Assembly: GCA_024683975.1 (NCBI GenBank)
Contig: JAIKXR010000032.1
Coordinates: 1-53,159, forward strand
Length of the DNA stretch: 53,159 nucleotides
From: Paludibacteraceae bacterium
Lineage (GTDB): Bacteria > Bacteroidota > Bacteroidia > Bacteroidales > Paludibacteraceae
Reading direction: 5' to 3'
Each line of letters starts with the position of its first letter. Within the stretch, counting starts at the first letter, position 1. The notes beneath the pieces are model-generated. The model was not told the origin of the DNA, ran no database searches, and was given only the letters and a program-made list of their open reading frames with translations. This document shows positions 1 through 7,737 of this stretch, piece after piece. A program made the position numbers and the translations under genes.

Positions 1-182
1 GCGGGAGGATGAGGTTCTTAACTTCTTTGTCAATCGAGCCACTAACGCTTCTGCCGAATCATTAAATTCAAAGATCAAAGAGTTTCGAGCGCAATTAAGA
101 GGGGTGGTAGATGTTCCGTTTTTCTTATATCGTCTCTCAACTATTTATGCATAACACAGCCACAGGAAATCCCTGGTGACCC
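1..182 (+). mobile_element. right end of an insertion sequence (partial)
   Basis: The region contains the transposase tail plus 28 bases of non-coding DNA. A GC-rich imperfect dyad lies at 161-182 (CACAGG ... CCTGGTGACCC). It sits a few bases after the transposase stop, where a terminal inverted repeat would be expected, so I place the element end near 182. The matching left end is outside the window, so the boundary is an inference. Confidence 0.4.
2..154 (+). CDS. transposase, C-terminal fragment (ISL3/ISAon1-like)
   Basis: An open frame enters from the left edge and stops with TAA at 152-154, giving the last 50 residues of a protein. It contains NRATNASAES, then KIKEFRAQLRGV and a closing FFLYRLSTIYA. 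This resembles the C-terminal end of ISL3-superfamily (ISAon1-like) transposases that are common in Bacteroidota, where the NASAES segment lies in the catalytic DDE domain. The rest of the gene is outside the window, so it cannot be said whether the element is intact. The family call is from recognition of the residue pattern only. Confidence 0.75.
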   Translation, partial: REDEVLNFFVNRATNASAESLNSKIKEFRAQLRGVVDVPFFLYRLSTIYA

Positions 183-281
183 AAAATGATTCAAAAATTA
201 TCTTTCTCCTTTTTTGTTTACAAATTGGACAAATGGAACTGATGACGCTGACGCATCTTTCTTTTGGTCCCTCTATATTTT

Positions 282-317
282 GTACCAAATCTCGTTTTTT
301 TATGGTACATTTGGTAC
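282..317. repeat. dyad repeat 1 upstream of the AAA ATPase
   Basis: Perfect 9-bp arms GTACCAAAT (282-290) and ATTTGGTAC (309-317) are separated by 18 bases. A second copy with the same arm sequence and the same 18-base spacing lies 74 bp downstream. This looks like an operator or a cruciform-capable recognition site. Confidence 0.7.
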
Positions 318-355
318 GCTATCACGCTATTTTTTACGGAAAAGCGCATTATTTT

Positions 356-390
356 GTACCAAATCTCGGTTTTTCCTTGCACATTTGGTA
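356..390. repeat. dyad repeat 2 upstream of the AAA ATPase
   Basis: The arms TACCAAAT (357-364) and ATTTGGTA (383-390) again enclose 18 bases. The flanking bases (ATTTT before, ACTATC or GCTATC after) are also shared with repeat 1. The unit-to-unit offset is 74 bp, close to seven helical turns, so both dyads would lie on the same DNA face. The second dyad ends 47 bases before the chosen ATPase start. Confidence 0.7.
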
Positions 391-437
391 AACTATCCGC
401 ATCTTTGTCGCGTTTTTTGAACAAGCATAGCAGGATT

Positions 438-1859
438 ATGATTATCGGTCGTCAAAATCAGCAGCAGTTGTTGCTGTCGTTATTAGAAATGGAAGACTCG
501 CAGTTTGTTGCTGTCTATGGTCGTCGCCGTATTGGCAAAACCTATCTTGTCCGTGAGACCTATAGTACCCATATCGCTTTTCAGCACACAGGTTTGCAGA
601 ACGTAGATAAGAAAGGTCAGCTTAAAGAGTTCGGACGTTCGTTGCTTAATGCCGGAATGGCCGAAGTGCCGCGTATATCCGACTGGTTTGATGCTTTCTT
701 TGCGTTAGGGCAGTTCCTGCAAAGTCGTCCGGAAGGCAAGAAAGTGGTTTTCATTGACGAGTTGCCATGGATGGACACGCCGAAGTCGAACCTTGTCGCT
801 GCGCTTGACCATTTCTGGAACGGCTGGGCATCGGCGCGGAAGGACATAGTGCTTGTTATCTGCGGAAGCGCTACATCATGGATCATCAGCAAGATTGTCA
901 AGAACTATGGCGGCTTGCATAACCGGCTGACACGGCAGATTTATTTGGAGCCGTTCACGTTGCACGAATGCGAGCAGTTTGCCGCAGCCAACAATCTTGG
1001 TATGAGCCGCCGCAATATACTGGAAACATATATGGTTCTTGGGGGGATACCTTATTACTGGCAGTTTATGCAAAAGGAATACAGCCCGGCACAAAACATC
1101 GACCGTCTGTTCTTTGAGAAAACGGGTCCGTTGCGCGGTGAGTTTACTGCGCTGTATGCGTCTTTATTCCGCAATCCGCAGTCGTATATTGATGTTATCA
1201 CGGCTCTCGGCACAAAGAAAGCCGGTATGACACGCTCGGAGATTATTGATGCCACGGGACTGAATATCGGCGGCAAACTCACAACGATGCTCGAGGAACT
1301 GGAGGAGTGCGATTTTATCCGCTCGTTCTATGCGCTCGGCAAACAGAAAAAAGATATCATCTATCAACTGACAGACAACTTTACACTCTTTTATTTCAAG
1401 TTCCTTGCAGAGAAACGCGTTTCCGGAGCGAACTATTGGTCGCAGATGATTGTCAAGCCGCAATATAATACGTGGAGCGGATTGGCTTTTGAGCGTGTCT
1501 GTTTCCAGCATATAGAACAAATAAGGCGCGCATTAGGTATATCCGGTATCATCAGCAATATCTATTCATGGCAGTATCGTCCGAAAGAGAGTAACGAGAG
1601 CGGGGTGCAAATCGATATGCTTATTGACCGGGACGATCAAGTCATCAATCTTTGCGAAATCAAATTCGCACAAGGGGAGTATGAACTGACGGAGTCTTAT
1701 GACAAAGCGTTACGAAACAAGCTGGCTACATTTGTCGCACATTCAGGCACCAGGAAAGGCGTGTCGCTGCTTATTATCACGTCCTTTGGATTGAAACGCA
1801 ATCAATGGGCAAACAACATCCCCATCCAACTTACCATGGATGATTTGTTTGCATTCTAA
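438..1859 (+). CDS. AAA family ATPase with C-terminal PD-(D/E)XK-like (DUF234) domain
   Basis: A 473-residue protein. The Walker A site is in GRRRIGKT (about residue 30), and Walker B is in VVFIDELPWMD. The middle region is winged-helix-like (TRSEIIDATGL...GGKLTTMLEEL). The C-terminal part has D...EIK in QIDMLIDRDDQV and LCEIKFAQ, the signature of a PD-(D/E)XK nuclease fold as in DUF234 proteins. I use the ATG at 438 because the family normally begins IIGR followed by a short helix and the P-loop. The frame stays open upstream to 264, but that stretch covers the two dyad repeats. This family is abundant and mobile in Bacteroidota. Its biological role is not established, with defence or toxin-like functions suggested. 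It lies next to an IS remnant. Confidence 0.85.
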   Translation: MIIGRQNQQQLLLSLLEMEDSQFVAVYGRRRIGKTYLVRETYSTHIAFQHTGLQNVDKKGQLKEFGRSLLNAGMAEVPRISDWFDAFFALGQFLQSRPEGKKVVFIDELPWMDTPKSNLVAALDHFWNGWASARKDIVLVICGSATSWIISKIVKNYGGLHNRLTRQIYLEPFTLHECEQFAAANNLGMSRRNILETYMVLGGIPYYWQFMQKEYSPAQNIDRLFFEKTGPLRGEFTALYASLFRNPQSYIDVITALGTKKAGMTRSEIIDATGLNIGGKLTTMLEELEECDFIRSFYALGKQKKDIIYQLTDNFTLFYFKFLAEKRVSGANYWSQMIVKPQYNTWSGLAFERVCFQHIEQIRRALGISGIISNIYSWQYRPKESNESGVQIDMLIDRDDQVINLCEIKFAQGEYELTESYDKALRNKLATFVAHSGTRKGVSLLIITSFGLKRNQWANNIPIQLTMDDLFAF

Positions 1860-1986
1860 TGCTTTTTAGTAAACAACACGGGGCAGATGCTTCGCGCTTG
1901 AGGAAGAGATATCGGGATGTCGGAATTTGCCGAGGGGGAAGAGGAGAGATACCTAACTATGACGGTTCAGAAAAGAGAAGTGACCT

Positions 1987-2841
1987 ATGCAAAAAGAAAC
2001 GAAATTCGAAGAGCTGCTGTGCGCAATTGAGCAGAACGGCGTGGTTGTAGAAAAAGAGATACACGGCCTCCAATTTGTAGGTATCGACACGGTTGCTCCG
2101 CAGGTATTCTTTCTGTTATGCCTGCGCGGGAGCGCACGCACTATGTACGACATGCAGCCGGAGGAGGTTGTTCCCAACAGTTTAGACATTATCTTGCCCG
2201 GACATGTGTTGCGCCAGATTGACTGCTCCGATGACTTTATGTATGCACGCGTTTCTATTTCCAAGGATATCTATGAGGAACTGAAGTTACACGCCTTCAG
2301 CCATGAATCCGAGAAGTTCAACTATGCCCCCAATTGCCGCCTGACCGACATCCAAGCAAAACGTGTGATGGCTATAATCGAACTGTTAGATATAGTCGTT
2401 TCGCACGACACCCAAGACCTCCAACAAAAACGGCAAATGATCCTTGCCCAGATGGCGATAGGACTTGAGTTCATCAACTACTACCGCTGCGAACAAGACA
2501 AGCAATGGAAACTGAACAGCACATCGACGGTCTATGCAGAGTTCTGCGACCTTGTGGTAAGACACCACACGGAGAACCGCAATGTCAATTTCTATGCGGA
2601 GAAATTAGGTTATGACCCGCGGTATTTCTCGAAACTGTTCCGTCAGTTGAGCAACGGCATGTCACCGCTTGCCTGGATCCAGCAGTACGTAGCGACACAA
2701 GCCAAGCGCATGATGGACAAAAATCCACAAGCGAAAATCAAAGAGGTCGCCTTCCAATTAGGATTCCCCAACACCGCCGATTTCTGCCGATACTTCAAAC
2801 GCGCTACGGGCATCTATCCACAAGCGTACCGGCGTTCTTGA
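1987..2841 (+). CDS. AraC-family transcriptional regulator
   Basis: A 284-residue protein. About 180 N-terminal residues form an effector-binding-like region with no clear match. The C-terminal AraC/XylS DNA-binding domain has two helix-turn-helix units: FYAEKLGYDPRYFSKLFRQL and then IKEVAFQLGFPNTADFCRYF, ending with the typical GIYPQAYRRS. No strong promoter is visible in the 127 bases before it, so it may be read from the ATPase promoter. It lies directly upstream of the long regulatory region before the methylase operon, and could control that operon or itself. This is inference from position only. Regulators of this type usually control sugar, stress or transport genes, none of which is adjacent here. 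Confidence 0.88.
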   Translation: MQKETKFEELLCAIEQNGVVVEKEIHGLQFVGIDTVAPQVFFLLCLRGSARTMYDMQPEEVVPNSLDIILPGHVLRQIDCSDDFMYARVSISKDIYEELKLHAFSHESEKFNYAPNCRLTDIQAKRVMAIIELLDIVVSHDTQDLQQKRQMILAQMAIGLEFINYYRCEQDKQWKLNSTSTVYAEFCDLVVRHHTENRNVNFYAEKLGYDPRYFSKLFRQLSNGMSPLAWIQQYVATQAKRMMDKNPQAKIKEVAFQLGFPNTADFCRYFKRATGIYPQAYRRS

Positions 2842-2887
2842 CCGCATGATTCTGTGAAATTACGGTGACCCTTCGGTGCGGTCTGCT

Positions 2888-2931
2888 GAATCACACTGTA
2901 ATCACCCGCTAATCACCCGGTAATCACCCGC
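2888..2931. repeat. 11-bp-period tandem array (4 units)
   Basis: Three near-identical 11-mers TAATCACCCGC, TAATCACCCGG and TAATCACCCGC occupy 2899-2931. They follow a degenerate first unit GAATCACACTG (2888-2898). An inverted copy of the core (CGGGTGATT) lies at 3043-3051, just before the -33 box of the promoter at 3056. The spacing of one helical turn suggests cooperative protein binding on one DNA face. Confidence 0.75.
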
Positions 2932-3055
2932 TCTGACAATGGAGTTGTTCCGGTCTGACAAAGAAGGGAAAGGCAATATGAAACAGAGGTAAAGGACAGT
3001 AAAAAGGGTATGCGAAAAAATGAATACATTTTTGTCCATAAACGGGTGATTTAAT

Positions 3056-3086
3056 TTTGTGTAATTAGAAACAGACAGTAATTTTG
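3056..3086 (+). promoter_or_regulatory. Bacteroidota sigma-A type promoter of the methylase operon
   Basis: TTTG at 3056-3059, 19 bases, then TAATTTTG at 3079-3086 match the Bacteroidota -33/-7 consensus. A second, weaker pair (TTTG at 3031 and TAATTTTG at 3052-3059, spacing 17) overlaps it. The -7 box lies in a perfect dyad, AATTTTG TGCG CAAAATT (3080-3097), which could serve as an operator. The predicted transcript would carry a leader of about 350 bases. Confidence 0.7.
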
Positions 3087-3101
3087 TGCGCAAAATTGTT
3101 T

Positions 3102-3125
3102 GATTACGCCGGACTGTTCGTAATC
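3102..3125 (+). other. leader hairpin
   Basis: Perfect 7-bp arms GATTACG (3102-3108) and CGTAATC (3119-3125) enclose a 10-base loop. The hairpin lies about 10 bases after the predicted transcription start, so it would be the first structure of the methylase leader RNA. Confidence 0.45.
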
Positions 3126-3221
3126 TCCGGCACCCAAATTGACATGCAATATGCGCAAAGCGTTGCGCCGAAACGAAATAACATATTAACAAAGCATTAC
3201 TATTATTTCGCGTTTGCCGAA

Positions 3222-3364
3222 AACCCGCCAAGTTTTAAGGAGATAAACAGCAAATAATCAGTAAGAGGTTTCCGTATCAATAGGAATACCTTTCTACCTA
3301 ATATTAGATGCTTACACTGCGTAGTGTGAGTTTTTTAAGGTAGAAAAGGTCTCCTTGGCGGGTT
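3222..3364 (+). promoter_or_regulatory. structured leader RNA candidate (three-way junction)
   Basis: The outer helix pairs AACCCGCCAAG (3222-3232) with CTTGGCGGGTT (3354-3364), perfect over 11 bp. Inside are a hairpin at 3267-3273/3283-3290 (one bulge), a long arm pairing 3288-3299 with 3338-3350 (one bulge), and a terminal 8-bp hairpin at 3311-3330 followed by six T. The nested pairing over 143 bases is much stronger than chance in AT-rich intergenic DNA. It lies between the promoter at 3056 and the methylase start. It is probably a cis-acting attenuator or riboregulator, but a stand-alone RNA is also possible. I do not recognise it as a known riboswitch class. Confidence 0.6.
3311..3336 (+). 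terminator. intrinsic terminator inside the leader
   Basis: The stem CTTACACT/AGTGTGAG (3311-3318 and 3323-3330, one G-T pair) has a GCGT loop and is followed immediately by T6 (3331-3336). It lies about 105 bases before the methylase start, so readthrough would set expression of the operon. Confidence 0.6.
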
Positions 3365-3441
3365 ACCTTGGCACGCGATAAGAAACTCGCACTTTTCTTG
3401 TCGCCGCCGGATTGATAGTTATGCACAAACACTATCAATCT

Positions 3442-4467
3442 ATGGCAGGGAACAGGAATCTCAATGCCGCAATGAAGGCAAAGAAAGACGAGTTTTACAC
3501 TCAAATGGATGACATCGCAAATGAACTCAAGCACTATCGTCTGCATTTTCATGACAAGGTTGTGTTCTGCAACTGCGATGATCCATACGAAAGCAACTTC
3601 TTCAAGTACTTTGCTCTGAACTTCAATGCGTTCGGTTTGAAAAAACTGATTGCCACCTGTTATAACGGCTCTCCGATAGCGGGTGATGAACTGCCTTTGT
3701 TGTTTGAGTTAGAGGACAACACCGAGCCTAAAAAGATTGCATACAAGGTTGAGATAACCGAAGTAAAAGACTATAATGGTGATGGTGCAGTTAATCTCGC
3801 GGATGTGCAGTATCTTATTCAGAACGACAAGAATGTATTGTCGCTTCTGAAAGGCAACGGCGATTTCCGTAGCGCGGAATGCATTGAATTGTTGAAAGAA
3901 GCGGATATAGTTGTTACAAATCCGCCGTTCTCATTGTTTCGCGAGTATGTTGCACAGCTAATGGAATATGATAAGAAATTCTTGATAATAGGACATCAAA
4001 ACGCTATTCATTACAAGGATATATTTACCCTTATTAAAGCGAATAAACTTTGGTTGGGAATGGGTTTCAAAGGTGGTGCCACACACTTTTATTCAGTATA
4101 TAAGGACATTGCTACAGCAGGAAATCACAAGGAGGGTATGATAAGAGTTTCAGGGGTGAATTGGTTTACAAATCTTGATCTGCCGAAACGCCATGAAGAG
4201 TTGATATTATACAAACAATATACGCCGGAAGATTATCCGAAGTATGACAATTACGATGCTATAAATGTGGACAAGACAGCGGATATTCCCGAAGATTATT
4301 ATGGTGTGATGGGCGTGCCGATAACTTTTATGGATAAATATAATCCCGATCAGTTTGAGATAATAAATACAAGCACTATCGCTATGCCGAAAGGCGCTCC
4401 ATACATAAATGGGAAAAGAATTTATGAGCGTATTTTAATTCGCAACAAAAAACCACTAAAGCCATGA
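3442..4467 (+). CDS. EcoRI-type adenine-specific DNA methyltransferase
   Basis: This matches the EcoRI modification-methylase family, which transfers a methyl group from S-adenosylmethionine to adenine N6 in duplex DNA. The conserved start NLNAAMKAKKDEFYTQMDDI is present, followed by VVFCNCDDPYESNFFKYF and the catalytic motif IV in VVTNPPFSLFREYV. A dockerin-like DYNGDGAVNLADVQYL segment in the middle is, as I recall, a regular part of this family. With the ATG at 3442 the protein has 341 residues. An upstream ATG at 3421 and a TTG at 3412 are in frame, but the family usually begins close to the NLNAA segment. The stop overlaps the start of the next gene by 4 bases (ATGA), so the two are translationally coupled. 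Confidence 0.88.
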   Translation: MAGNRNLNAAMKAKKDEFYTQMDDIANELKHYRLHFHDKVVFCNCDDPYESNFFKYFALNFNAFGLKKLIATCYNGSPIAGDELPLLFELEDNTEPKKIAYKVEITEVKDYNGDGAVNLADVQYLIQNDKNVLSLLKGNGDFRSAECIELLKEADIVVTNPPFSLFREYVAQLMEYDKKFLIIGHQNAIHYKDIFTLIKANKLWLGMGFKGGATHFYSVYKDIATAGNHKEGMIRVSGVNWFTNLDLPKRHEELILYKQYTPEDYPKYDNYDAINVDKTADIPEDYYGVMGVPITFMDKYNPDQFEIINTSTIAMPKGAPYINGKRIYERILIRNKKPLKP

Positions 4468-5585
4468 CAATAGAATTACAGGAAGTGCGCGTACGGGAGT
4501 TGTGCGCAGGCTACAATGATTTGAGTATTCAGGAAGAAGGCATCGTCGGATACGGCGGTCGCCTCAATATCCGTCCGAAATACCAGCGCGAGTTTGTCTA
4601 TGACACCCAGAAACGCAATGCGGTCATGGACACCGTTTGGCAGAACTTCCCGCTCAACGTCATGTATTGGGTCAAGACCGACGGCGCGGATGGCATCGAC
4701 TACGAAGTACTCGATGGTCAGCAACGCACAATTTCCATCTGCTCGTTCATCGCAGGCGAGTATATGATGGAGTTCGACGGTAACTTGCTTGGCTTTAATA
4801 ACATGACCCAGGAACAGCAGAACCGCATTCTTGACTACAAGTTGCAAGTCTATATCTGCGAAGGTACCGAAGAAGAGAAAATCAAATGGTTCCAGCGTAT
4901 CAACATAGCCGGCGAGAAACTGACCGACCAAGAGATTCTGAACGCTATCTATGCGGGCAGTTGGACGACGCAAGCCAAACGCCGTTTCTCCAAAACTAGC
5001 TGTGTGGCGTATCGTATTGCCTCGGATTTCATGTCCGGTTCGCCTATTCGTCAGGACTATTTCGAGACCGCTCTCCAATGGATAGGAGATGCGCAAGGCA
5101 AGTCTCTTCGCCAGTACATGGCAGACCACCAGCACGACACCGATGCCGATGAACTCTGGCAGTATTTCCAGGATGTCATTCATTGGGTGGACAAACTCTT
5201 CGGCCGACGCTTCAAGAAAGAGATGAAAGGAGTGGAGTGGGGATTGCTGTATAACCGTCACCGTGACACCAAACTTACTGCTACTTCCATCGGGGAGCAA
5301 ATGGCAAAACTGATGGCAGACAGCGATGTGCAGAAGAAGTCAGGCATTTTTGCTTATATCTTGGACGGCGACATCCGCCATCTTGGCATCCGCGCTTTCG
5401 ACAACAACACCCGCCGTGAGGTTTATGAGCGGCAAGAAGGCAAGTGTGCCATCTGCGGCAAGCCCTTTGATATCGAAGTCATGGAAGCCGACCATATCAC
5501 CCCGTGGGTGGAAGGCGGACGCACCATTGCCTCCAACTGCCAGATGCTATGCCGCGACTGCAACCGGCAGAAAGGCAGCAAATAA
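4464..5585 (+). CDS. DUF262 / HNH endonuclease protein
   Basis: A 373-residue protein with two parts. The N-terminal DUF262 (ParB/Srx-like, GmrS-related) domain has the diagnostic YEVLDGQQRT and the FQRINIAGEKLTDQE segment. The C-terminal zinc-binding HNH nuclease has CAICGKPF, the ADHITPW core and LCRDCNRQKG, with its four zinc ligands as two CxxC pairs. DUF262-HNH proteins include DNA-cleaving defence enzymes of the GmrSD and related types, in which the DUF262 part uses nucleotides. Coupling to an EcoRI-type methylase suggests a restriction-modification pair, with this as the nuclease. The specificity and the role of the DUF262 part cannot be read from the sequence. Confidence 0.85.
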   Translation: MTIELQEVRVRELCAGYNDLSIQEEGIVGYGGRLNIRPKYQREFVYDTQKRNAVMDTVWQNFPLNVMYWVKTDGADGIDYEVLDGQQRTISICSFIAGEYMMEFDGNLLGFNNMTQEQQNRILDYKLQVYICEGTEEEKIKWFQRINIAGEKLTDQEILNAIYAGSWTTQAKRRFSKTSCVAYRIASDFMSGSPIRQDYFETALQWIGDAQGKSLRQYMADHQHDTDADELWQYFQDVIHWVDKLFGRRFKKEMKGVEWGLLYNRHRDTKLTATSIGEQMAKLMADSDVQKKSGIFAYILDGDIRHLGIRAFDNNTRREVYERQEGKCAICGKPFDIEVMEADHITPWVEGGRTIASNCQMLCRDCNRQKGSK

Positions 5586-5671
5586 TAGTCAAGTGGCGCA
5601 AATAGTCAGGTATATGGTCGGTAAAAACGGGTATGCGAAAAGGGAGAAAAAGCAAAAAAATAGCGAAATGT

Positions 5672-5702
5672 TTTGGTAGATAGAAAAAGTTGTGTACTTT
5701 TG
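5672..5702 (+). promoter_or_regulatory. promoter of tRNA-Cys
   Basis: TTTG at 5672-5675, 19 bases, then TACTTTTG at 5695-5702. This is a clean match to the Bacteroidota consensus and lies about 50 bases before the tRNA. Confidence 0.8.
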
Positions 5703-5753
5703 CGCCCGCTTTCGACAGGAAGGAAAGTGTTTCTTTTGGCCGGACAGTGAAAG

Positions 5754-5824
5754 GGTACCTTGCCCGAGTGGTTAGGGACCGGTCTGCAAAACCGGGGACA
5801 GCGGTTCGAATCTGCTAGGTACCT
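5754..5824 (+). tRNA. tRNA-Cys (GCA)
   Basis: A cloverleaf can be folded. The acceptor stem is GGTACCT/AGGTACC, the anticodon stem CCGGT/ACCGG with loop CTGCAAA (anticodon GCA), and the T loop TTCGAAT. The discriminator is T at 5824 and CCA is encoded at 5825-5827, unlike the other two tRNAs in the window. It is followed by its own terminator. Confidence 0.95.
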
Positions 5825-5830
5825 CCAATG

Positions 5831-5862
5831 AATCGAAACCACTCAGCGGTTTCGATTTTTTG
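5831..5862 (+). terminator. intrinsic terminator after tRNA-Cys
   Basis: Perfect 10-bp arms AATCGAAACC (5831-5840) and GGTTTCGATT (5848-5857) with a 7-base loop are followed by a T-rich tract. Confidence 0.85.
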
Positions 5863-5955
5863 TTTTGAGAGAACAGCCGCCTGCCTGTGAACGGAAAAGC
5901 ATGGTCAATTCCGTCAAAAAGAAGAGAGAGGGATGGCATCCATCATAAGAAAATA

Positions 5956-7392
5956 ATGAAGCAAGAGATAGAAGACATAACCAAGAGCGAGTATGCGTAC
6001 GGGTTCACAACAGATGTGGAGACGGATGTGATTGAGCGCGGTCTGAACGAGTATGTGGTACGACTGATATCGCGTAAGAAGAATGAGCCGGAGTGGCTGT
6101 TGCAGTTCCGTCTGAAAGCTTATCGCAAATGGGTACAGATGACCCCGCCGAAGTGGGCGCATCTGGATATACCCGACATAGATTTTCAGGCTATTTCTTA
6201 TTATGCAGCCCCCAAGACACTGAAAGGCAAAGAGCAGAAGAAGGAGATAGACCCCGAGGTGATGAAGACTTTTGACAAACTCGGCATACCGTTGGAGGAA
6301 AGGGAGGCTTTGGCGGGCAATGTGGCAGTGGATGCGGTGATGGACTCGGTGTCGGTGAAGACCACTTTCCGGGAGACGCTGATGCGTCAGGGCATACTGT
6401 TCTGCTCAATCAGTGAGGCAGTGCAGAACTATCCGGAGTTGGTTCAGAAATACTTGGGTTCGGTAGTGCCGTATTCGGATAACTTCTACGCCGCGCTCAA
6501 TTCGGCGGTGTTCTCTGACGGTTCGTTTGTATATATACCCAAGGGCGTGAGATGTCCTATGGAACTGAGTACCTATTTCCGTATCAATGCCGGTCAGACG
6601 GGTCAGTTTGAGAGGACGTTGCTCATCTGTGACGAGGGCGGTTATTTGTCATACTTGGAGGGTTGCACAGCCCCGCAACGCGATGAGAACCAACTCCATG
6701 CGGCAATAGTGGAGATAATAGTCCATAAGGATGCGGAGGTCAAGTACTCGACGGTTCAGAACTGGTATCCCGGTGATAAGGACGGCAAGGGAGGCATATA
6801 CAATTTTGTGACCAAGCGCGGCATAACCTACGAGAATGCGCGGCTGAGCTGGACACAGGTGGAGACGGGTTCTGCCATAACGTGGAAATATCCGAGTTGC
6901 ATATTACGCGGAGACAATTCCCGTGCCGAGTTTTATTCGGTGGCGGTGACAAACAACCACCAGCAGGCGGACACGGGAACGAAGATGATACATCTGGGCA
7001 GGAACACCCATTCGCGGATAGTGAGCAAGGGAATATCGGCGGGTCAGAGCCAGAACGCTTACAGGGGTCTGGTGAAGGTTGCAGGCAACGCATCGGGCGC
7101 AAGGAATTACAGTCAGTGCGACTCGCTGTTGATAGGCGACAAGTGCGGGGCGCACACTTTTCCCGACATACAGATATCCAACCGTTCAGCGATAGTGGAG
7201 CATGAGGCGACGACATCAAAGATATCCGAGGATCAGTTGTTCTACTGCCGTCAGAGGGGCATAGGCGAAGAGGATGCGGTGGGCTTGATAGTGAACGGAT
7301 ATGCCAAGCAAGTGATGGACAAACTGCCGATGGAGTTTGCCGTTGAGGCGCAGAAACTGCTGCAAGTGAGTCTTGAGGGCAGTGTAGGATAA
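5956..7392 (+). CDS. sufB: Fe-S cluster assembly scaffold SufB
   Basis: A 478-residue protein with typical SufB length and sequence. SufB forms the SufBC2D complex that assembles Fe-S clusters in the cytoplasm. Visible signatures include [25 protein letters not shown], and the C-terminal core with [11 protein letters not shown] and [13 protein letters not shown], which contains the conserved cysteine used in cluster assembly. I start at the ATG at 5956, since the frame extends upstream to a GTG at 5887 but that 23-residue extension is unlike the family. The usual partners sufC and sufD are not next to it here. The following genes are divIC-like, ruvC and ribD, closely spaced and probably cotranscribed. 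Confidence 0.95.
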   Translation: MKQEIEDITKSEYAYGFTTDVETDVIERGLNEYVVRLISRKKNEPEWLLQFRLKAYRKWVQMTPPKWAHLDIPDIDFQAISYYAAPKTLKGKEQKKEIDPEVMKTFDKLGIPLEEREALAGNVAVDAVMDSVSVKTTFRETLMRQGILFCSISEAVQNYPELVQKYLGSVVPYSDNFYAALNSAVFSDGSFVYIPKGVRCPMELSTYFRINAGQTGQFERTLLICDEGGYLSYLEGCTAPQRDENQLHAAIVEIIVHKDAEVKYSTVQNWYPGDKDGKGGIYNFVTKRGITYENARLSWTQVETGSAITWKYPSCILRGDNSRAEFYSVAVTNNHQQADTGTKMIHLGRNTHSRIVSKGISAGQSQNAYRGLVKVAGNASGARNYSQCDSLLIGDKCGAHTFPDIQISNRSAIVEHEATTSKISEDQLFYCRQRGIGEEDAVGLIVNGYAKQVMDKLPMEFAVEAQKLLQVSLEGSVG

Positions 7393-7412
7393 ACGATACA
7401 ACAAACAGACTT

Positions 7413-7736
7413 ATGAAAAGTTTTTTCCAACGTAATGATTCGCCGACCAGCCAGCGTCCGAAGTGGGTGCGTTGGGTGTTCAACAAGTACGTGATAGTGA
7501 TTGTCGTGTTTTTGCTTATATTGATGTTTTCCGGTGAGAAAAGTCTTATAAGCTCATTTGAGCGCAGTTGTAAGATACGGCAGGCGGAGGCACAGATAGA
7601 ACGCACACGCAAACAGATAGAAGAGTGCAACCGGGAGATACGCACGATGGGTAATACTGACTCGTTGGAGAGGTTCGCCCGCGAGAATTACTATATGCAC
7701 ACGGACAATGAGGACGTTTATCTGATAGGCAGGTGA
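7413..7736 (+). CDS. septum formation initiator, FtsB/DivIC-like
   Basis: A 107-residue bitopic membrane protein. A short cytoplasmic N-terminus is followed by one membrane helix (YVIVIVVFLLILMFS, residues about 28-43) and a periplasmic coiled coil (RQAEAQIERTRKQIEECNRE). It ends with the FARENYYMHTDNEDVYLI segment typical of Bacteroidota DivIC/FtsB. The protein links FtsL and FtsQ in the divisome that activates septal peptidoglycan synthesis. It starts 20 bases after sufB and ends one base before ruvC, so it is part of the same operon. Confidence 0.88.
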   Translation: MKSFFQRNDSPTSQRPKWVRWVFNKYVIVIVVFLLILMFSGEKSLISSFERSCKIRQAEAQIERTRKQIEECNREIRTMGNTDSLERFARENYYMHTDNEDVYLIGR

Positions 7737-7737
7737 T

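Noticed and set aside
264..437. An upstream start for the AAA ATPase at 264
   Set aside because: The extra residues cover the two dyad repeats and do not resemble the family N-terminus.
1918..2031. A 37-codon frame beginning MSEFAEGEEERYLTM that overlaps the araC start
   Set aside because: It is short, has no homologue known to me and overlaps a real gene in another frame; it is possibly a decayed gene end.
2127..2142. GGAGCGCACGC-like sequence in araC, similar to the start of the palindromic element
   Set aside because: It lacks the paired arm and encodes a normal part of the regulator, so it is a chance match.
3222..3364. Retron-like msr-msd, because inverted a1/a2-type repeats flank a long hairpin
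   Set aside because: No reverse transcriptase gene is adjacent, and the inner hairpin with T6 fits a transcription terminator better.
3778..3825. Dockerin-like NGDG segment in the methylase, as a possible cellulosome module
   Set aside because: It is a single copy, and from memory a regular part of EcoRI-type methylases.
4476..5300. 274-codon minus-strand frame within the DUF262-HNH gene
   Set aside because: It is antisense to a well-supported two-domain protein.
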